Numbered from the stretch's first letter, positions 11,901 through 25,408 are shown. The stretch is 64,000 nucleotides of DNA from Dromaius novaehollandiae (GCF_036370855.1 NC_088101.1:65843559-65907558); one strand, 5' to 3'. Notes: a model not told the origin generated them from the sequence alone. Program-made: numbers and translations.

Positions 11901-14900
11901 TAATAGAATGTATGGAGAGGCATAGGTTTGAAGACCTAGACTGCAGGAAAGTACCTTTTCCTGGCTGCATTTTGGCACCCAAACAAGCTGGTGCTGACAG
12001 CTGTTCTCTATCAGAGAATCAGAGCAGAGTATGCAAGGAATCACCACTTCTACAGGAGGTGGTAACCGTAATTCTATTTTGTCTTTGGTGTCAGAATTTT
12101 AATGTACATTTGTTGGTGTGTAAAAGAGTACTTTGAGGATATAAAAGATTCCAGGGAGGATTTTTCTATCCCTTTTTTTCTAAAGGAAATCAGTTTTCCC
12201 TTATGTAAAAGGAGGGGAAGGGTGAGACTATCCTAGTGGTTAGGACACTTATGTAAAGAAAGGGTGACTGTTATCTCTCCTGATGAATTTTCAATTATGC
12301 AAGCTTCAACAGGGGTGAGTAAGAACACCTTACTGCAGAACCATTTAGTTACTGGAGAGGTGGGGAGAAAACTACAGCTCAAGATGCAGGACAGGTTCTG
12401 CTTATTGGATCTGCTCTGTTTTCTAATAGATGGAAGTGTGCCTTAGCACATGTCTTGAAGGAAATGAAAGCTATTGTAATGACCCTATTTGATATATGGA
12501 ATGTCTGCTCCAAAGAACTTCTAATTTCCATATTAAAATCCAACCTCTTATGTCAGGTGGGCTAAATGCTTATATTGACTCCGTCTGTCATATTTAAGCT
12601 GCATAAATGAAAATTGATTTTTATTATAACCGTTTGGTCAGCTGTGTCAGCATTCCTCCCATTTACATGTGATTGTTTGGAGCATGGTCCTAATAGTTGC
12701 TCAAAAGCTTACAGCTGGCAAACGAAGAATCCTAGGTTTGTTAAAGATACGTGTTTTACTTGAGATTTTTTAAAACATTGGTGATATTTTTTCAGTATTG
12801 AAACAACAGTTCTAATAAGAATAGTTTCTCAGATTAACTGATACAGTTAAGCATGTAAAGTATGGCTAAGAAGGCCTCCTTTATGATTGCTTAACTTTGC
12901 TGAAGTTGCATTTTAGGAAATGTATGCCTCAACTACTTCTGAAGACTTTAATTCTTGAAAGTAGCTAATTCATACAGTAAGTGATCTCTCAATGGAAATG
13001 TAGTGCTTTTCTATGCCTGCCTAAATCTCTTGCAAAATAATTGTGTGGGGGTTTTCTGGTTGGTTGGTTTTTTTGTATGACTAACCATAGAGTGAAGGAC
13101 AGGAACAGGAACTGTTTTCCTATGCTTCCTGTTACGCATGTGCATATGAGGTTGCTGGATCCCTTCATATCATGAAAAGATACTGATCAGCAAATGGCTA
13201 CCTGTAATGACTGCTACAGTTGGTTTATAGGTATATTAGAAATGGTGAGGAGAAGAGGGAAGCTCTTAGATTTAGCATTGCTTCTCAAGGTTCCAACATA
13301 ACTTTCATCCTACCTAGAGAATTAAGCAGTGGTGTGTCAGAAAAAAAGGCTGTTTCAGTGAGCAAAGCAGAGAATTAAGCAAGAATAACAAATTCCACTC
13401 TTACATCTTCTCAAATACTCTGTTTCCCTATTGTAAATAGTTAAGTAACTGACTGTCTCTGCAGAGAGGTGTTCAGCCTTAATTCCTGTATGCCTGTAGA
13501 TCACCGGTATAAAATTAAAGTTGAAACACATTTCCAGCATGCAGAAACATGTTGTTACTAAATACTTAGCAGCTGATGAATATTTGGGAGTTGATAGTAT
13601 TTTTGGACCTAAATGGAGTGTGGAAACCCTCTAGAAAGACATGCCTACCACTTGCCAAAAGCAGATTTAACTTACATACGTAGTCATGTGTTGTCTCTGT
13701 TTGAGGTTCACTCACATACTGAGGGACAACAGAAATTGTGAGATAACTTGTAGTTTTATGGAAACTCTAGAATGGATTAATGGCCCTATGTGTTCAAGGA
13801 ATTTTAATAGTTAACTCACACAGGTACCACTTGTAGGATCAGAAGCCCTTCCTGGTTGCTATCTTCAGTATTGTGCTCTGGTAGTTTGGATGTGTGTCTG
13901 CTGGCAGAAAGCGACAGTAATTCAAACCATTAGCAACCAAGGTCATGCACAAGTTCAGGAATGTTTTCTAACCAAGTATTCTCTGAGTAGCTCCAACCCA
14001 GGGTTCTTAGGGAAATTCTGATTAAAGGACCGCTGTAGCAATAGAAGATCAGATCTGCAAAACCTGTTTGTAAATTACTGTTCTACTCCAAAAGGATTTT
14101 GCACTTGTTCTTATCACATGCTGAGATGGAGCTCTTGAATAACAGAAAGTTTTCTAGAATTTTTTCTACCTAAGAAAACATGATACTGATAAAGGTACTT
14201 GAAGCAGTCAGTATCAAACTAGCTATGAATGCCTATAGAAAACTTCCAGTGCACAAAATCTGATAACATTTATTAACTTAAATACAGCAATTTTTGCTGA
14301 TTTTCTTGGAGTTGGTTATCTTGGATGGACAAGTTGGCTTTGAATGAGCAATGCACTACTGAAATTCTTTAAAGGTACCAGGGGTATGGCCTTGACTCAA
14401 GTATGGAAGGTTTTAGTATAGTGAACCCAGATGACCAAAATCACATTATCAGATTAACCAATTGTTACATTGTGAGTAAACTGCATTAGGCTGGATTCCA
14501 ACAGATTCTAGAGTTATAAAAAGTGTCAGCAAGAGTATGACTGTTTTACAGCAGTATTTATACAGGAAGAGAACATAACTGAGAATTACTTAGCTAATAA
14601 ATTGAGATTAATTTCCTGAAAGATAATCATCTCTCATCATAACCTAGGAAGTTGCTGCTCAAATGTAGGCAGTTAGGTACCTCTAGGGATAACTTAGCAA
14701 TGGTGTCTTATAGCTTTATACAAGTATCTGAATTCACTCGAGTCTAGATTAGCCAATTGCTTCTTGTTCATAGTAATTAATACTTGAGATGTATTAGCTT
14801 TGAAGATGCTGCAGAAATTGCAGCTAGCTTGCTGGTAGTAAGCATGCTCTTGGCTTCTAACTTTGGATGGCTTTTGTTTCTCATCCAAGCAAATAACTTT

Positions 14901-16330
14901 AAATTTGCAGGGTTAGATTTCACGCCCCCCCCCCAGTACGGCCTTACCTCTGTTCATCTGAACTGTCAGTAACTAGGCGTAATGCTTTTTTGTCAGTGTC
15001 TTTAAAAGTGGACTTCAGCTGTCCACTCTCAGTTTAGTCATAGCTATCAATGAACAACATTCATCTAAAATGTAGGCATTTGTGTTACTGAATGAATCTA
15101 GACAAATGAAAACAGTGCTGTTAGATTTAAAAAAAATACAGACAAAAAAGACAAAAAGCCCCCTACAAATAAAATAGCTTAGCTTTTTTTACTGTTTGTA
15201 ACCCCCCCAAAACTTTGCCAGGGATATGAATTGACCTAAATACAGTGCTAACAAACACAAGTCTCTTCTCTAGCATTCTGCAGTATACCTAGTGGTATGT
15301 GAGTCTGCTGTCTTGAGACAATACAATCTTGTGCACTGTGGCCGTTATTTGGAAGAAGTGTGGATGCCTGGTGGAAGCGTGCTCCTTTAACCTTCTGAGT
15401 TCTAACTTACTTGGCTAGCAGAACAGTGGCCATGATGCATCCTAACCTCCAACATTTTGCACAACATTTACTGGGCAGTGAGTCAAATCCAGTTTTGCTA
15501 GTCTTGTAGATAACTCTTGTTTCTGCTGTTGTTGGCAACCAGGTTTACAGCTGTAAGAGGTACCAACTTTACCCTAGGTTCCCTGAGAAAAAGGCAGATT
15601 TGAATGTCTGTACAGGACCTGCAGCAATGGAGTCTTGATCCTGATCTGATGTCTCCAACTTCTCCTGTAATACGAGAATCTGTGAGCTATGAACATTTTA
15701 TATTACTGAGCAGCAGAAAAGCAGGATATAAGTAAAGGAAAAATAAACCTTCATGAAGTGTGCCCCTCAACATCCCTCTGCACCAATGCACCCTTGTGCT
15801 CTTGGATTCATCTTACAGAACTGTGTTTTTGTAAAATAGGTGCTATAATATGTCTCTGGGCATCACTGTAATAAATAATTACAACAGTAATACAAGCAGG
15901 CACAGCAGCTTTCACTTTTTACTTTAGAAAGGAATCTGCCTGTGAAGCAATTTTCCTTGTTATGCGTTACTTGACAGCATTTTGCCTGCTCTTACTGTAT
16001 CCTTGCAGTTGCTTATTTCAAGTTCATGTCCCACTATTTTCTTTATCTGGGTAAATGTTTTATTCTTGTAACTTTATTTTAGTGGACAAAGTGTCAGGGC
16101 CATTTTTGTGTGTGAGAGAAAGGGAAATTTCAAAGACAGACACTTGACATATAATTAAGCTGCAAAATCAAGTGGAGTGAATTCTCTCTTTTAGTACGAT
16201 CTCCCAGCATGAGAAGTATCAAGTTTATGAGCATAATAGCCTCAACATATTACCCAGACAGTTTGTGTGGCACAGGTGAAAGATTAAGAAGCAATTGGAA
16301 TTCTAACACTGTTATGTGCTCACTTGGGGA
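8976..16330. other. Intergenic unique sequence
   Basis: About 7.3 kb without a gene I can support. It holds a C9 run at about 14925, A/T homopolymers (about 11732, 15130) and a GTTTGG-rich patch near 13046-13073. The many short open frames (for example 10052-10294, 11885-12136) have no motif or context. A possible fragment of an old tRNA-derived SINE at 12222-12260 is listed separately. Confidence 0.5.
12222..12260 (+). repeat. Possible relic of a tRNA-derived SINE head (A-box-like)
   Basis: The words CTAGTGGTTAGGACACT resemble the RNA polymerase III A-box region of tRNA-derived SINEs of amniotes. No B-box or SINE body is visible downstream, so the match is short and may be chance. Confidence 0.25.
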
Positions 16331-16334
16331 ACAA

Positions 16335-17325
16335 GGGTGACGTGAGCTTTTGACTGAGTTCAGTCACAGAAAGGAAACACACAGAAGGTGGAAGCAGGGA
16401 TGGGCTACCAAGGAGGAACACAGAGACATTGCCTGAGCATGCAAAGATGAAGCGAGGAAAACCAAACCAGCTGGAGCTGAAACTAGAGAGGCATGTGAAA
16501 GGTAACAAGAAGGACTTCTTTAGCTATCTTTAGCTATTGAGAAGGACCTTAACAGGCTGGAGAAATGAATGAACTTGTCATGAATTTCTGTAATGACAAA
16601 TGCAAAGTCTTGCATCTGGAATGCAATTACTCATGCAGCAGTGTAGGCTGGGTAGACTAGACCTGATGATCCTGGTGGACAACAGAATGGGTGTCAGCCA
16701 GTAACGTGTCTTTCTGGCAAAGGCAGCTGGTGCGTAGTGGGCTGTATAAGAAAGAGTGTAGCCAGCAGATTAAGGAAAGTGTCTCTTCCTTTCTGTTCAG
16801 CCCCTGTGAGAGCACATCTGAAGTATTGTGTCAGGTTTTGGACTCCCTAGTATCAGGAAGACACTGATATAGCTTTGTGTCCAGTGGAGGACCATCCTGA
16901 TACTTAGGGAGCTGGAGTATGTAACATACAAGAATTAGCTGAGAAAACTGGGTTTGTTCAGCCTTAAGAGGAGAAAACTAAAGGAGATCTTACTGCTGTC
17001 TATAAATACCTAGTAGGAAAGTATGCAAAAGACAAAGCCAGACTCACCTTGGAGATGCACAGTGATAGGACAAATGGCAATGAACATAAGTTGGGACACA
17101 GACATTTCTGATTAGTTATAAATAAAAACCTTTACACAATGAGGTTGTAACAGGTTGCTTAGAGAAGCTGTGCAGTCTTCATCCTTTGGAGATGTTCAGA
17201 ACTTGACTGGACAAGTCCCTAAGCACTCTGATATAATTGGTCCTACTCTGAGCACAGAGTTCTTCCAGATGGTCTCCAGAAATCCCTTCCAGACTGAACT
17301 ACATAGAAACATAATTCTGTTGAAG
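16335..17325 (+). mobile_element. Old CR1 LINE fragment with internal deletion, plus strand
   Basis: A diverged CR1 copy opposite in orientation to the one at 6793-8975. The left part (16335-16530) matches the linker before reverse transcriptase, around GGAAGCAGGGATGGGCTACC and GGTAACAAGAAGGACTTCTT. It then jumps to the region after the catalytic motifs (GAAGGACCTTAACAGGCTGG), so the RT core is missing, with a deletion junction near 16530. The rest follows CR1 order through sequence like GCAGATTAAGGAAAGTGTC and CATCTGAAGTATTGTGTCAG to the 3' end near TTCCAGACTGAACT (about 17300). All frames are riddled with stops. Confidence 0.8.
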
Positions 17326-20300
17326 TCAGTTTTGAAGCTTTACTTGGAGGAATTTGGAGAAAACACTTTGATCACATAATCAACAGCTATATTCTCATAA
17401 ACTGTTTTGGAGACCAATGTACTTGAATAAGTTTACACTGACTTATGTCCATTTATCTTGTGCTTGCTAATTTGCTCTCACACAGGATAGGCCTGCTTTA
17501 CGATTCAGTGCTAAATATGTTATTGAAGAGGGCAAGTTTAAATCTGCAAAATCACACCAAACTTTGGAAATTTCCTAATTGTTTTTCTTGTGCCCCTTTT
17601 AAATGAACTTTAACATTTATGTTCCTCTTGCACACAAATTCAGTGCAGCAATACTATTTCTGTTTTTGGTCCTATTGCCTTGAGTAGCATTTTTAAATCT
17701 TTTCAGGAGTACGCTCCACAACATAGGTGACAGAAGCGCTGCTTCCACCAGTCAGCGAAGTCCCCTTTGAGCTCAAGTGTCTGCAGTGGCCCCATCTGTT
17801 CAAGTCTTATGTTCTCACCTGCTTGGTACCATTACTTCTATTACACCACTTCCTTATAATATGGAAAAAAAAAATTTCTGTTCTTGGTTCTTTAGATAAG
17901 ACTGTGCCAGATAAGATATCTTCCCATTCTCATCAAAGAACCATAGCTATAGGATTTATGGGGGAGAGGGGAGAAACGCAAACCTCTGTGAACAGGAATA
18001 AAATGCAGAATGTAATCTGCTTTGGTTTCATTGATCCTCCAGAAAATTCAAGTAGTAATTAGGGCATTTCAGTCTTGCCTTTCCAATAGAATTTCAAATA
18101 AATAAGATGCTGTAGTCCAATGGAAACTTCAAAAAAAGCTGAGAGGAAGAATTTCTCTGAGGCACATTGACATAAAATGGGTAGGTCTGCCACTAAGATA
18201 TGCTATTCCTAGTTCTTGCTGGTCACAACAGAATGGTGCTGGGATATTTTTTCTAGTCATAAAACATTACAGAGGTGTTGTTGATCATGTCCCCCAGCTG
18301 CAGCTCAAAGGTTACTCTGAACTGTGCTATCTCCATATCAGATTCAAAGGATGCAGAGCGAGTTGCACAGGCTAAGCTTTGTGCTTTAGGGAATTACTCT
18401 TTGTAGTCTTTTGCTGTGACCTTTGTGGTGTGGATCATGTCCTGTTCTGACCTGGAGAAATCACGGGAAGGTACACCTGTTTAAGAAAGTTGATGCAGAA
18501 ATTGTCTCTTGTTGCATAGACTGAACTGAGCAAAAATATATTCTCTTCTAATTACAGCTACAAGAAACTTGCACCTCTGGGCAACTCTGCATTCTTTCAT
18601 ACTTCATTTCTTGCATAGTTTACTGAGTTAAAATGCATTTTAATTTTGTCTTGTATGCCCTAATTTTTAATTATGAAGTCCTTGGGCATATCTTCTTACA
18701 TAATTGGTCACATTTCTGAAACTCTTGGAACATCTGCACATTGCTGTGCTTTTGGAATTTAGGACAAGTGTACCCATGAATATGGAGATCTAATATCTGC
18801 TTTACCGAATACAGTAAGTGGCTTATTAACGTTGCTTCAAAACAGCAGGTCTGCTATTTTTGGTGAGGAAGTGATGTATTTTATCAAACCTCTTTTATTG
18901 AACAAGGTTTAATTGGATCTACATAGAACCAAAATCCTAGACCCTCTGAAGAATATAATGTTTTATGGATTGTGCTGGATCATAAATGATTCTTCCTTAG
19001 AACTAGAAAAAGATCATACAGATCCAATGACAGTAATTCAGGTAAAATCAGTCTTAAATTAGAATACAATAATTATATATTGTATTAGAAAGGATGATAC
19101 TTACTAGTTTCCAAGATGGTAGTTAGTTGTATTCATCCCAATGTTTCTTCTCTTGCGATTCTATTAGGGAGTTTCAAGGAGGCATATATCAGGGACTGTG
19201 TCCAAGATTTGGACAGGAACTATTCTAATGCAGATGGAACTGTATTTATAATTATTCACTCTTGCCAAATGGTTTATAAAAGATCAGCTCCAGTCATAGG
19301 TTTCATGACAAGTGGGAAAATAAATTGCTCAAGATAAGATGCAAATTAAGGACAAAGTTCAGCTGACTTTCAGAATGTATAATTATACTTCAGTATGTCA
19401 CAAGGTAAGACAGTCTTACTTTATTTAAATTTTGTAAACTTAAAAAAAAAATGTTGGCTGAAAAATGGCAGGGGAGAGGTATTTAAAAAGTGTTAATTCT
19501 TGAGAAATGTCAAATTGACCTTGAAAAATAAATCCAGGAGAGGTTAGGAAAAACCTTTCCTGAAAGCAATTTTAAGTGACAGTAGTTTGCTGGTGAATCT
19601 GTTATTAGAAAACAATATGGATGAGCTAGATTGTCCAAGAATGCACCATTAAGGGTCTGATGCACAAAGATCCTAGAATATGCGCTACTGCAGACTACAA
19701 AGTATACCGCATAATATGATGATAAGGAGCAAAAAAAACCACAATGATGATGACCAAAAAAAAAAAAAACCCCACATAGAAACAATCCCAAAGCAGTAAG
19801 ATTGCTTGAAAAACAGTACCAGTATAACAAAATTTGAAGGCTTGAATATAGTGTGTAAGCAAAGAATGTGATTAAGGATATGTGGCTGCCACTTTACAGC
19901 ACTTCAAGAACTGTACAAAATAATTGGTACTGAAAGTCAACATTCCTAGAGTATATCACCATTATAGTTGTTAGAAACCTCATTTTGAGCTAACATTTCT
20001 GGGCTGTGCATTTGTATGTGTACCTACTTACTGCACACTGTGTACAGCTAATTACCTACGCAGTATATGTCTGCATGGATATAAATCTCATGTCATAATG
20101 TTGACTAATGACTGTAAAGTCAGCTGATTTTTTTCAAAGCTATTGATCCACTGTAACTCAGTGTGTAGATGCGAGACTAATTGTAAGCATATATGTAACA
20201 TAGATTTAAGTGTTTAATGTTAGAAAATAATGGCCAAGCAATAGATCAACAGTTAGAGGAAAAATTCCCATGCTGTCTGGTGTGGTTTATTCCAGGTAAA

Positions 20301-21475
20301 GCTTGTCCTTAAGCCCTTGATTCTTCCCTTAGTTTAAGGCTAGATTGTGTTGTACCATCTTGCTCCCTGGCACAAAGCAGTATTTTTACCTCAAACAATA
20401 TAGATGCACAAGAGCTGGCCCTGAGCAAGCTGGTTTGCTCACACAAAGCAGTGTGGTGCTGCGCAGAGGTGATAGTTCGAGTCCTGGAAGCATTGTAGCT
20501 CTTTCATCAGTCATAGCATTGCCGGTAGTCCTGTCTGCATAGCACTGATTTTTATCTCGGCTCAGAACAGCATCGCACAGTTCGGATGCAGAAGATTGGT
20601 CTTCCTTTCACCTAATGGGAATCTTAAGCCAAAATAGTATGATCTTTTTTCAAGTTTGTGAGAAACAGTAGGAAGGAGAGAGGTGGAGGCAGAAATGGAT
20701 ATATGAGTCTCAAAGACTGGTTTGCTGGGAAAGATAGGAAAATGACCAAAATACTCAGGTGGCTGGAAAATGGCACAGGACTCCATTTGTAATTTGGAGA
20801 TTTTCTTGGTAGCCTGGAGGTTCCTTCAGACAAAGTCAGTGTCAGCAATAGGTTCACACTGAAACACGTCAGACAGTGTGTAAATGTGCTTTGTATTTGA
20901 TTTGTATCCATTCAGCAATACCAGCCTCTCCTGGGTGTGCCAGGCTTACTGTGTAGGCACACATTGCTGCACCTCAACCTACGGATCCTGTCCATATCAA
21001 GTTACCTGTACCTGGAATGCAGGTTGTCTATGCGTAGACTTTCAGGCTGATGCATTTACTTTAATATATCCCATTTGATTCTTATACTTCAGGATGTCTA
21101 GGAAAGTAATAGGTCCAGTCTAAAGCAGTATGACATAAATTAGAGTGAAATGTTAATGATATATTCAGTGTTGCAAACCCTACTGTTCTAAGATAATCAT
21201 AAATCTAGTTTTGAAAACCAGGTGTATACCAATGGAGCTGCATCTGTGATGGTCTCTGAGGATTTGATTCTATTAGTGTAAACAATTTTTAATTTTTTTT
21301 TATAGTGCCTATAAGTGAATATACATATTCACACATCTTTTAAGGGACTTCAGATACATGTTTAAACAGTTCTCTGAAAAGACTGATGTAGCTGTGAGTT
21401 CCATGTTTAGTGAGGCTGGTCTCCTGATACTCAAGAAAACAAGCAGGTGTATCAGGATGGACCATTCTTACGCTT
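17326..21475. other. Intergenic unique sequence
   Basis: No gene or clear transposon. Contents seen: A-runs at about 19441-19450 and 19756-19769, and a small AT hairpin near 19068-19091 (AATACAAT ... ATTGTATT). Frames such as 17727-18062 and 19510-19830 are unremarkable. Confidence 0.5.
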
Positions 21476-21479
21476 GGAG

Positions 21480-21620
21480 CATGCTGTCCTTACCAGCCTT
21501 CCTAAGCTCCTATGGCCTTCAGAGTTGCCTCCTCCTATATGATCCCACCTACCATTTCCTTGAATAAGCTTAAACTGACTCTCCTAAAGTCCAGGGTCTT
21601 TATCCATCCATTGCAGCACT
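21480..21620 (-). mobile_element. Possible ancient CR1 fragment
   Basis: The stretch AAACTGACTCTCCTAAAGTCCAGG (21569-21592) resembles the antisense CR1 sequence at about 8885-8905 (GCTCTCCTGAAGTCCAG), which encodes the DFRRANF segment. Similarity outside this core is weak, so boundaries are uncertain. The following 400 bases might be a more eroded continuation, but I cannot show it. Confidence 0.4.
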
Positions 21621-22518
21621 CTAGTCATATGGGCTGTCCCACCATATATCAGTACATAATTCCAATAGTGCTGCAGTTCTGTGATCATATGTATCTCCTG
21701 CTTACTTCCCAGGCCGTGTGCATTTGTGTATGTATGCTGGAGGTGGTCCCTCTTCTGCACTACTTTATTATTCCAGAGATCTCTTTTGTATTCATCACCT
21801 TGCACCTTTTGCTGATCACCTCTGTCCACCACTTTCTGATTTGACTGTGGGTTGTAATTTCCCTCCTTGGCCATTTCTAGTTAAGAGCTCTCCTTAGTTG
21901 TCCAGCCTCCTGGCGAAGATGCTTTTGCCAATTTTATTGGGTGCATCCTGTCTCTCTGCAGCAGTCCTTGACCCTCAGAGAGGATCTCCTGGTCTACAAG
22001 CTAAATCACTTGGTTGTATAGTTGAGGTCCAACCAGCGTTGCCCACAATCAATTTCCTGAAATAACTGGGACCATATACTTTATTTTACAAAAATTGCTG
22101 ATGAACCAGCTGTTGACTAAAAGCTGTGACAGTGTCATCATGCAAAACAAAAACCAAACACTGTGGATAATGGGTTTCTCCTCTATCTTAATAGGTTATG
22201 TGCTAGTTTATTGCAGCTGAGGATCTGGCCTACAAATCTTTGTGACATGCCTGTTGAATTACAAATATATTCTTTAAAAATCCCTGACTAGCATGTCTTT
22301 ATGTGTTTTTGAATGCAGTTGGGAGCTATTATTCTTTCTCAGAGCAAGTTTAAAATCTCACTGCACTTTCCCTTTGAACTAAATTGCTGCTTCTGGGTCA
22401 CTGTGTATCTCTCATGGCTGGGGGAGGAGGAGTAAGGGGAAGACTTGAGCTACTGCTGTCATGTATATCCAACCCTTGCTGTGTTAATCCAATGCTGACT
22501 GCTGTTTATTCTCCCCAG

Positions 22519-22561
22519 GAAGCACTTTTTAAAGTCTTTAAGTACTACTGAGAGCAAGAAG
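22519..22561 (+). other. Exon-like 43-nt segment on the plus strand
   Basis: It is preceded by a branch-point-like TGCTGAC (22493-22499) and a pyrimidine tract ending TTATTCTCCCCAG, and followed by GAAG|GTAAAT, a good donor. It is open in one frame for 14 codons. No known protein is recognised. Such pairs occur by chance in long intergenic DNA, so this is a candidate only. If real it could be spliced to the acceptor at 23331 (distance 769 bases). Confidence 0.2.
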
Positions 22562-23330
22562 GTAAATGTTCTGTAATGACTGTAAGTTCAGCAAGCAAAA
22601 GCAGAAGTTTCTGGAAAACTTTGAGAAGAAGCTGACAAAATCTGTCAAAGGAGGATTGCTTCTCCTTACGTTTTGGGAGAAGCATATTTTGTTAACACAG
22701 TGGGGGTACCAGTGGTGCATAATAATAAATAGTAAAATAATACGTAAATACAGTTATAATAAAGTTTTGCATTCAAGCAGATCCTTAGAGACTCGGAAAT
22801 CACCACAGCGTAGTTTTAAGAGACTTTTTTATAAAGAGGAGAGGTTTGAGAGAGTTTCTGTTTCAAGCATTCCAACCAAAGCCATATTAGTGAGTGAATT
22901 AGTATGCCTAACAAGGAAGAAAGTTTATTGGGAAAACTTTATGTATACAACGAAAGCTGTTTTTTACCCTTCTTTGGCAATTTTGGCATACTGGGGCACA
23001 AGTTCTGTTCCAAGTTATCTCTTTACATGTCAGTTCCTGTTGCATGGATAACATTGAAAGCAGAATTTGATTAGTTATTCTTTTGGTATGTAGGTTCTGT
23101 TGTAGTGATCCAGAGGCAGGATTTTCTTTCTGTGACTGTGAGAGAGTCCTGCTTTTCCTGGAGTGGGACATGGAAACTTTTTATAACTTCTCATTTTTTG
23201 TAGTAGCAGCCTTTTCCTTTAAAAAGATTGCAGTAAGAATTTGATCTATTCACAAATCAGTAGCAGGTAGATTGAAGTGTTACAAATAAAATAAGGCCTT
23301 TAGGCTAACATGATTCCTTTCCCTTTATAG

Positions 23331-23810
23331 AAACTCATAGTGCGGGAGAAGATGGTAGAAGCCATAGATGTCTGCAAAGACCATTATGCTTCTATTGCCC
23401 AGGGGCAGGGGTCTCTCACTGAGGCGAAATTTTGGGTCCTAGCTTTTCCTGCAGTAAATTGCTATTCTCACAAACATGGTAGTGCAAGAAGTACATCCCC
23501 TCCACCTCAGGCTGTGTGGTCCAAGGTGCTCAAATTTGAAGAGTTAAAATAGGTTCAGTTGTGTAATCTACTGCAGAGTGCACTGCAGACTGGAGCCATG
23601 TACTGTGCGTTGTAAATGAACCTTGTGTGAAGACACAGGAAGATACATGAGGTAGTTGTAAATGATTTGGGTAGGATGCCAGGCAGATTTCAGATAGTAG
23701 CCATGCTATCCCTGTGCAGTGCTGCGTTGTATAGAGTAGAAATATCCTTTGAGGGAGAGGGGAGCCTGTTCATTTTCTATCTGGAATAAAATACCAGAAA
23801 TTGTGTCCTA
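23331..23810 (+). other. Candidate terminal exon with short open frame and poly(A) signal
   Basis: A strong acceptor context (CTAAC branch motif at 23305-23309, then GATTCCTTTCCCTTTATAG) opens a segment that stays open in one frame for 73 codons up to TAG at 23550-23552. AATAAA follows at 23785-23790 with TTGTGTCC shortly downstream. The predicted peptide (beginning KLIVREKMVEAIDVCKDHYA) matches nothing I know. It could be the last exon of an undescribed transcript, coding or not, or coincidence. The frame is compatible with the 43-nt segment upstream. Confidence 0.2.
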
Positions 23811-24190
23811 TCGGATATTGCGGAGTTTGGTACTTAATGAAATTATTGTTGATAGTACAAGAAACTTAAAGCACTAAAGAATTTGACTTCATGTCCTGGT
23901 AGGGGAAAAAGCCTTTTTCTTTCATCCTTGGAGTAAACTTCAGTAGTAGCTTTCTTGTAGCACTGGTGACAGCTATATTTTGGAAAAGCAGCAAAGAATA
24001 GGAATAATGGTGTATTTCTCTCCTTTTGAGAGCTAAGTATTAATACATTCTGATCACTTAACTGCATTTCTTTCTTTAAGGCCTTCCAGCTATGTAGTCA
24101 TGTAAGCCTAGCCAAGTTGTCTAGATTCCCAACTCTGACCAGAGTGCACTTTGCTTAAGGCTTATGTGTGTTTTGTGTTTGTGTAAACAG

Positions 24191-24230
24191 TTTTTTCTTT
24201 TTTTTTTTTTTTTTTTCTTTTTTTTTGCAG
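24191..24230 (+). repeat. Poly(T) tract ending in an acceptor-like TTGCAG
   Basis: About 35 bases of almost pure T, broken by two C, followed by GCAG at 24227-24230. It is either a slipped homopolymer, the A-tail of an unrecognised retroposed sequence on the minus strand, or a very long pyrimidine tract. No matching exon downstream is evident. Confidence 0.6.
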
Positions 24231-25377
24231 TTGAACCATATGTGGTTCCCAGGTCTTTAACTTGTGCTGCAGTATGTATTACAGGCAGAAGTTTGTTTTA
24301 TAAGGCAGATTTGGAGCTTGGGTAGGTTGCAGTAACACTACTGCTGAAGGATGAGAAACTCGTCCAGTATTCCTAATGTTCTACAAAAGAATATCTCAGT
24401 ATGAAAGAAATTAAGATATCTTTATGTTTTGATCTTGCATTTTTCTTTCATATTACAAAATGATTTTAAATCCTGCTGCATGATTCCAAGTTCTTTAAAC
24501 TAAAATAATACTAATACTTCTTCAGGGAAATATTTTTGATACACCCATTAACTTCATGACTATCGGTCTATTTTTTTTAAATTTAGTTGTAAGGAGAAAT
24601 AGTATGCATGACGTGATTAGTATATTGTAGATTAATCTGCAATGATCCGAATGCCTCCAAAATGAAATTCTATTTGTACACAAGAAACACTTTTTTAATT
24701 TCTTTGGAAAAAAAGAAAAGGTCTTTTCATTGTCAGAAAATGTATCAGAAGTTCTAATTAAATCAGAGTTGCTAAGAGCTGTAGCTAGGAGATTAACTAG
24801 AAAAACAAGACCTGCAATATTTCTCCAGATACTCCAAAGACCGAAAACCTCATTCAGTGAGGTGATGCTTATAACTGTATTCTCCAAGTATTTTACTAAT
24901 GACAGTGTTTCTGACAGTGTATCTTTTGTCTTCTACTTGCATTCAGAAGGTGTAAAGTTTGAAACAACACAAGCGCTTGAAAACTTGCTTGCAAACCCTT
25001 TTGATTTGTTTTGTCACACTTTTTTTTGTCCATACAAATCTCCACAAGCAGTAGCAGTGCATAGCTCTGGTGCCTCCTGCTGATTTCAGAAGGAGTTAAG
25101 TGCATTATCTTTAAAAAACATGTAATAGGCTTTTGACTTGTCCTAATAAACCTGATAACAGTCTGTTCTAGCTACAATGCTTATAACCACCGTTGTTGCA
25201 TGAGTCCAGTCGTGTCACTGCATTCCTATGTAATGCAGTATTGTGCTTCTGGTAGTTGCTAGTGTAAATGTCTAGGTAAGAGAACATGAACAGGACAAAC
25301 TGATGATGTATTTTACTTGCAGCATTCATAACCTTGGTTGTGCCTATGGAGTATGAATCCAGAAATAGGCTGAATCT

Positions 25378-25408
25378 CCCCCCCCCCCCCCGCCTTTTTT
25401 TTCCCCCT
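25378..25408. repeat. C14 homopolymer with adjacent T/C tract
   Basis: Fourteen C (25378-25391) followed by GCC, T8 and CCCCC. A length-variable, sequencing-error-prone low-complexity site with no inferred function. Confidence 0.8.

Noticed and set aside
20345..20542. GTTCGAGTCC B-box-like word suggesting a tRNA or tRNA-derived SINE
   Set aside because: No A-box at proper distance, no cloverleaf and no SINE body could be drawn; a single B-box word is weak.
21512..21844. 110-codon open frame with hydrophobic stretches
   Set aside because: Partly overlaps a CR1-like fragment in antisense; the hydrophobicity follows from T-rich sequence.
22566..23051. 161-codon plus-strand open frame, the longest outside the CR1 copy and the PCDH9 exon
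   Set aside because: No domain, biased towards Lys/Ser/Phe/Leu as expected of AT-rich DNA, starts without promoter context and overlaps the presumed intron between the two exon-like segments.
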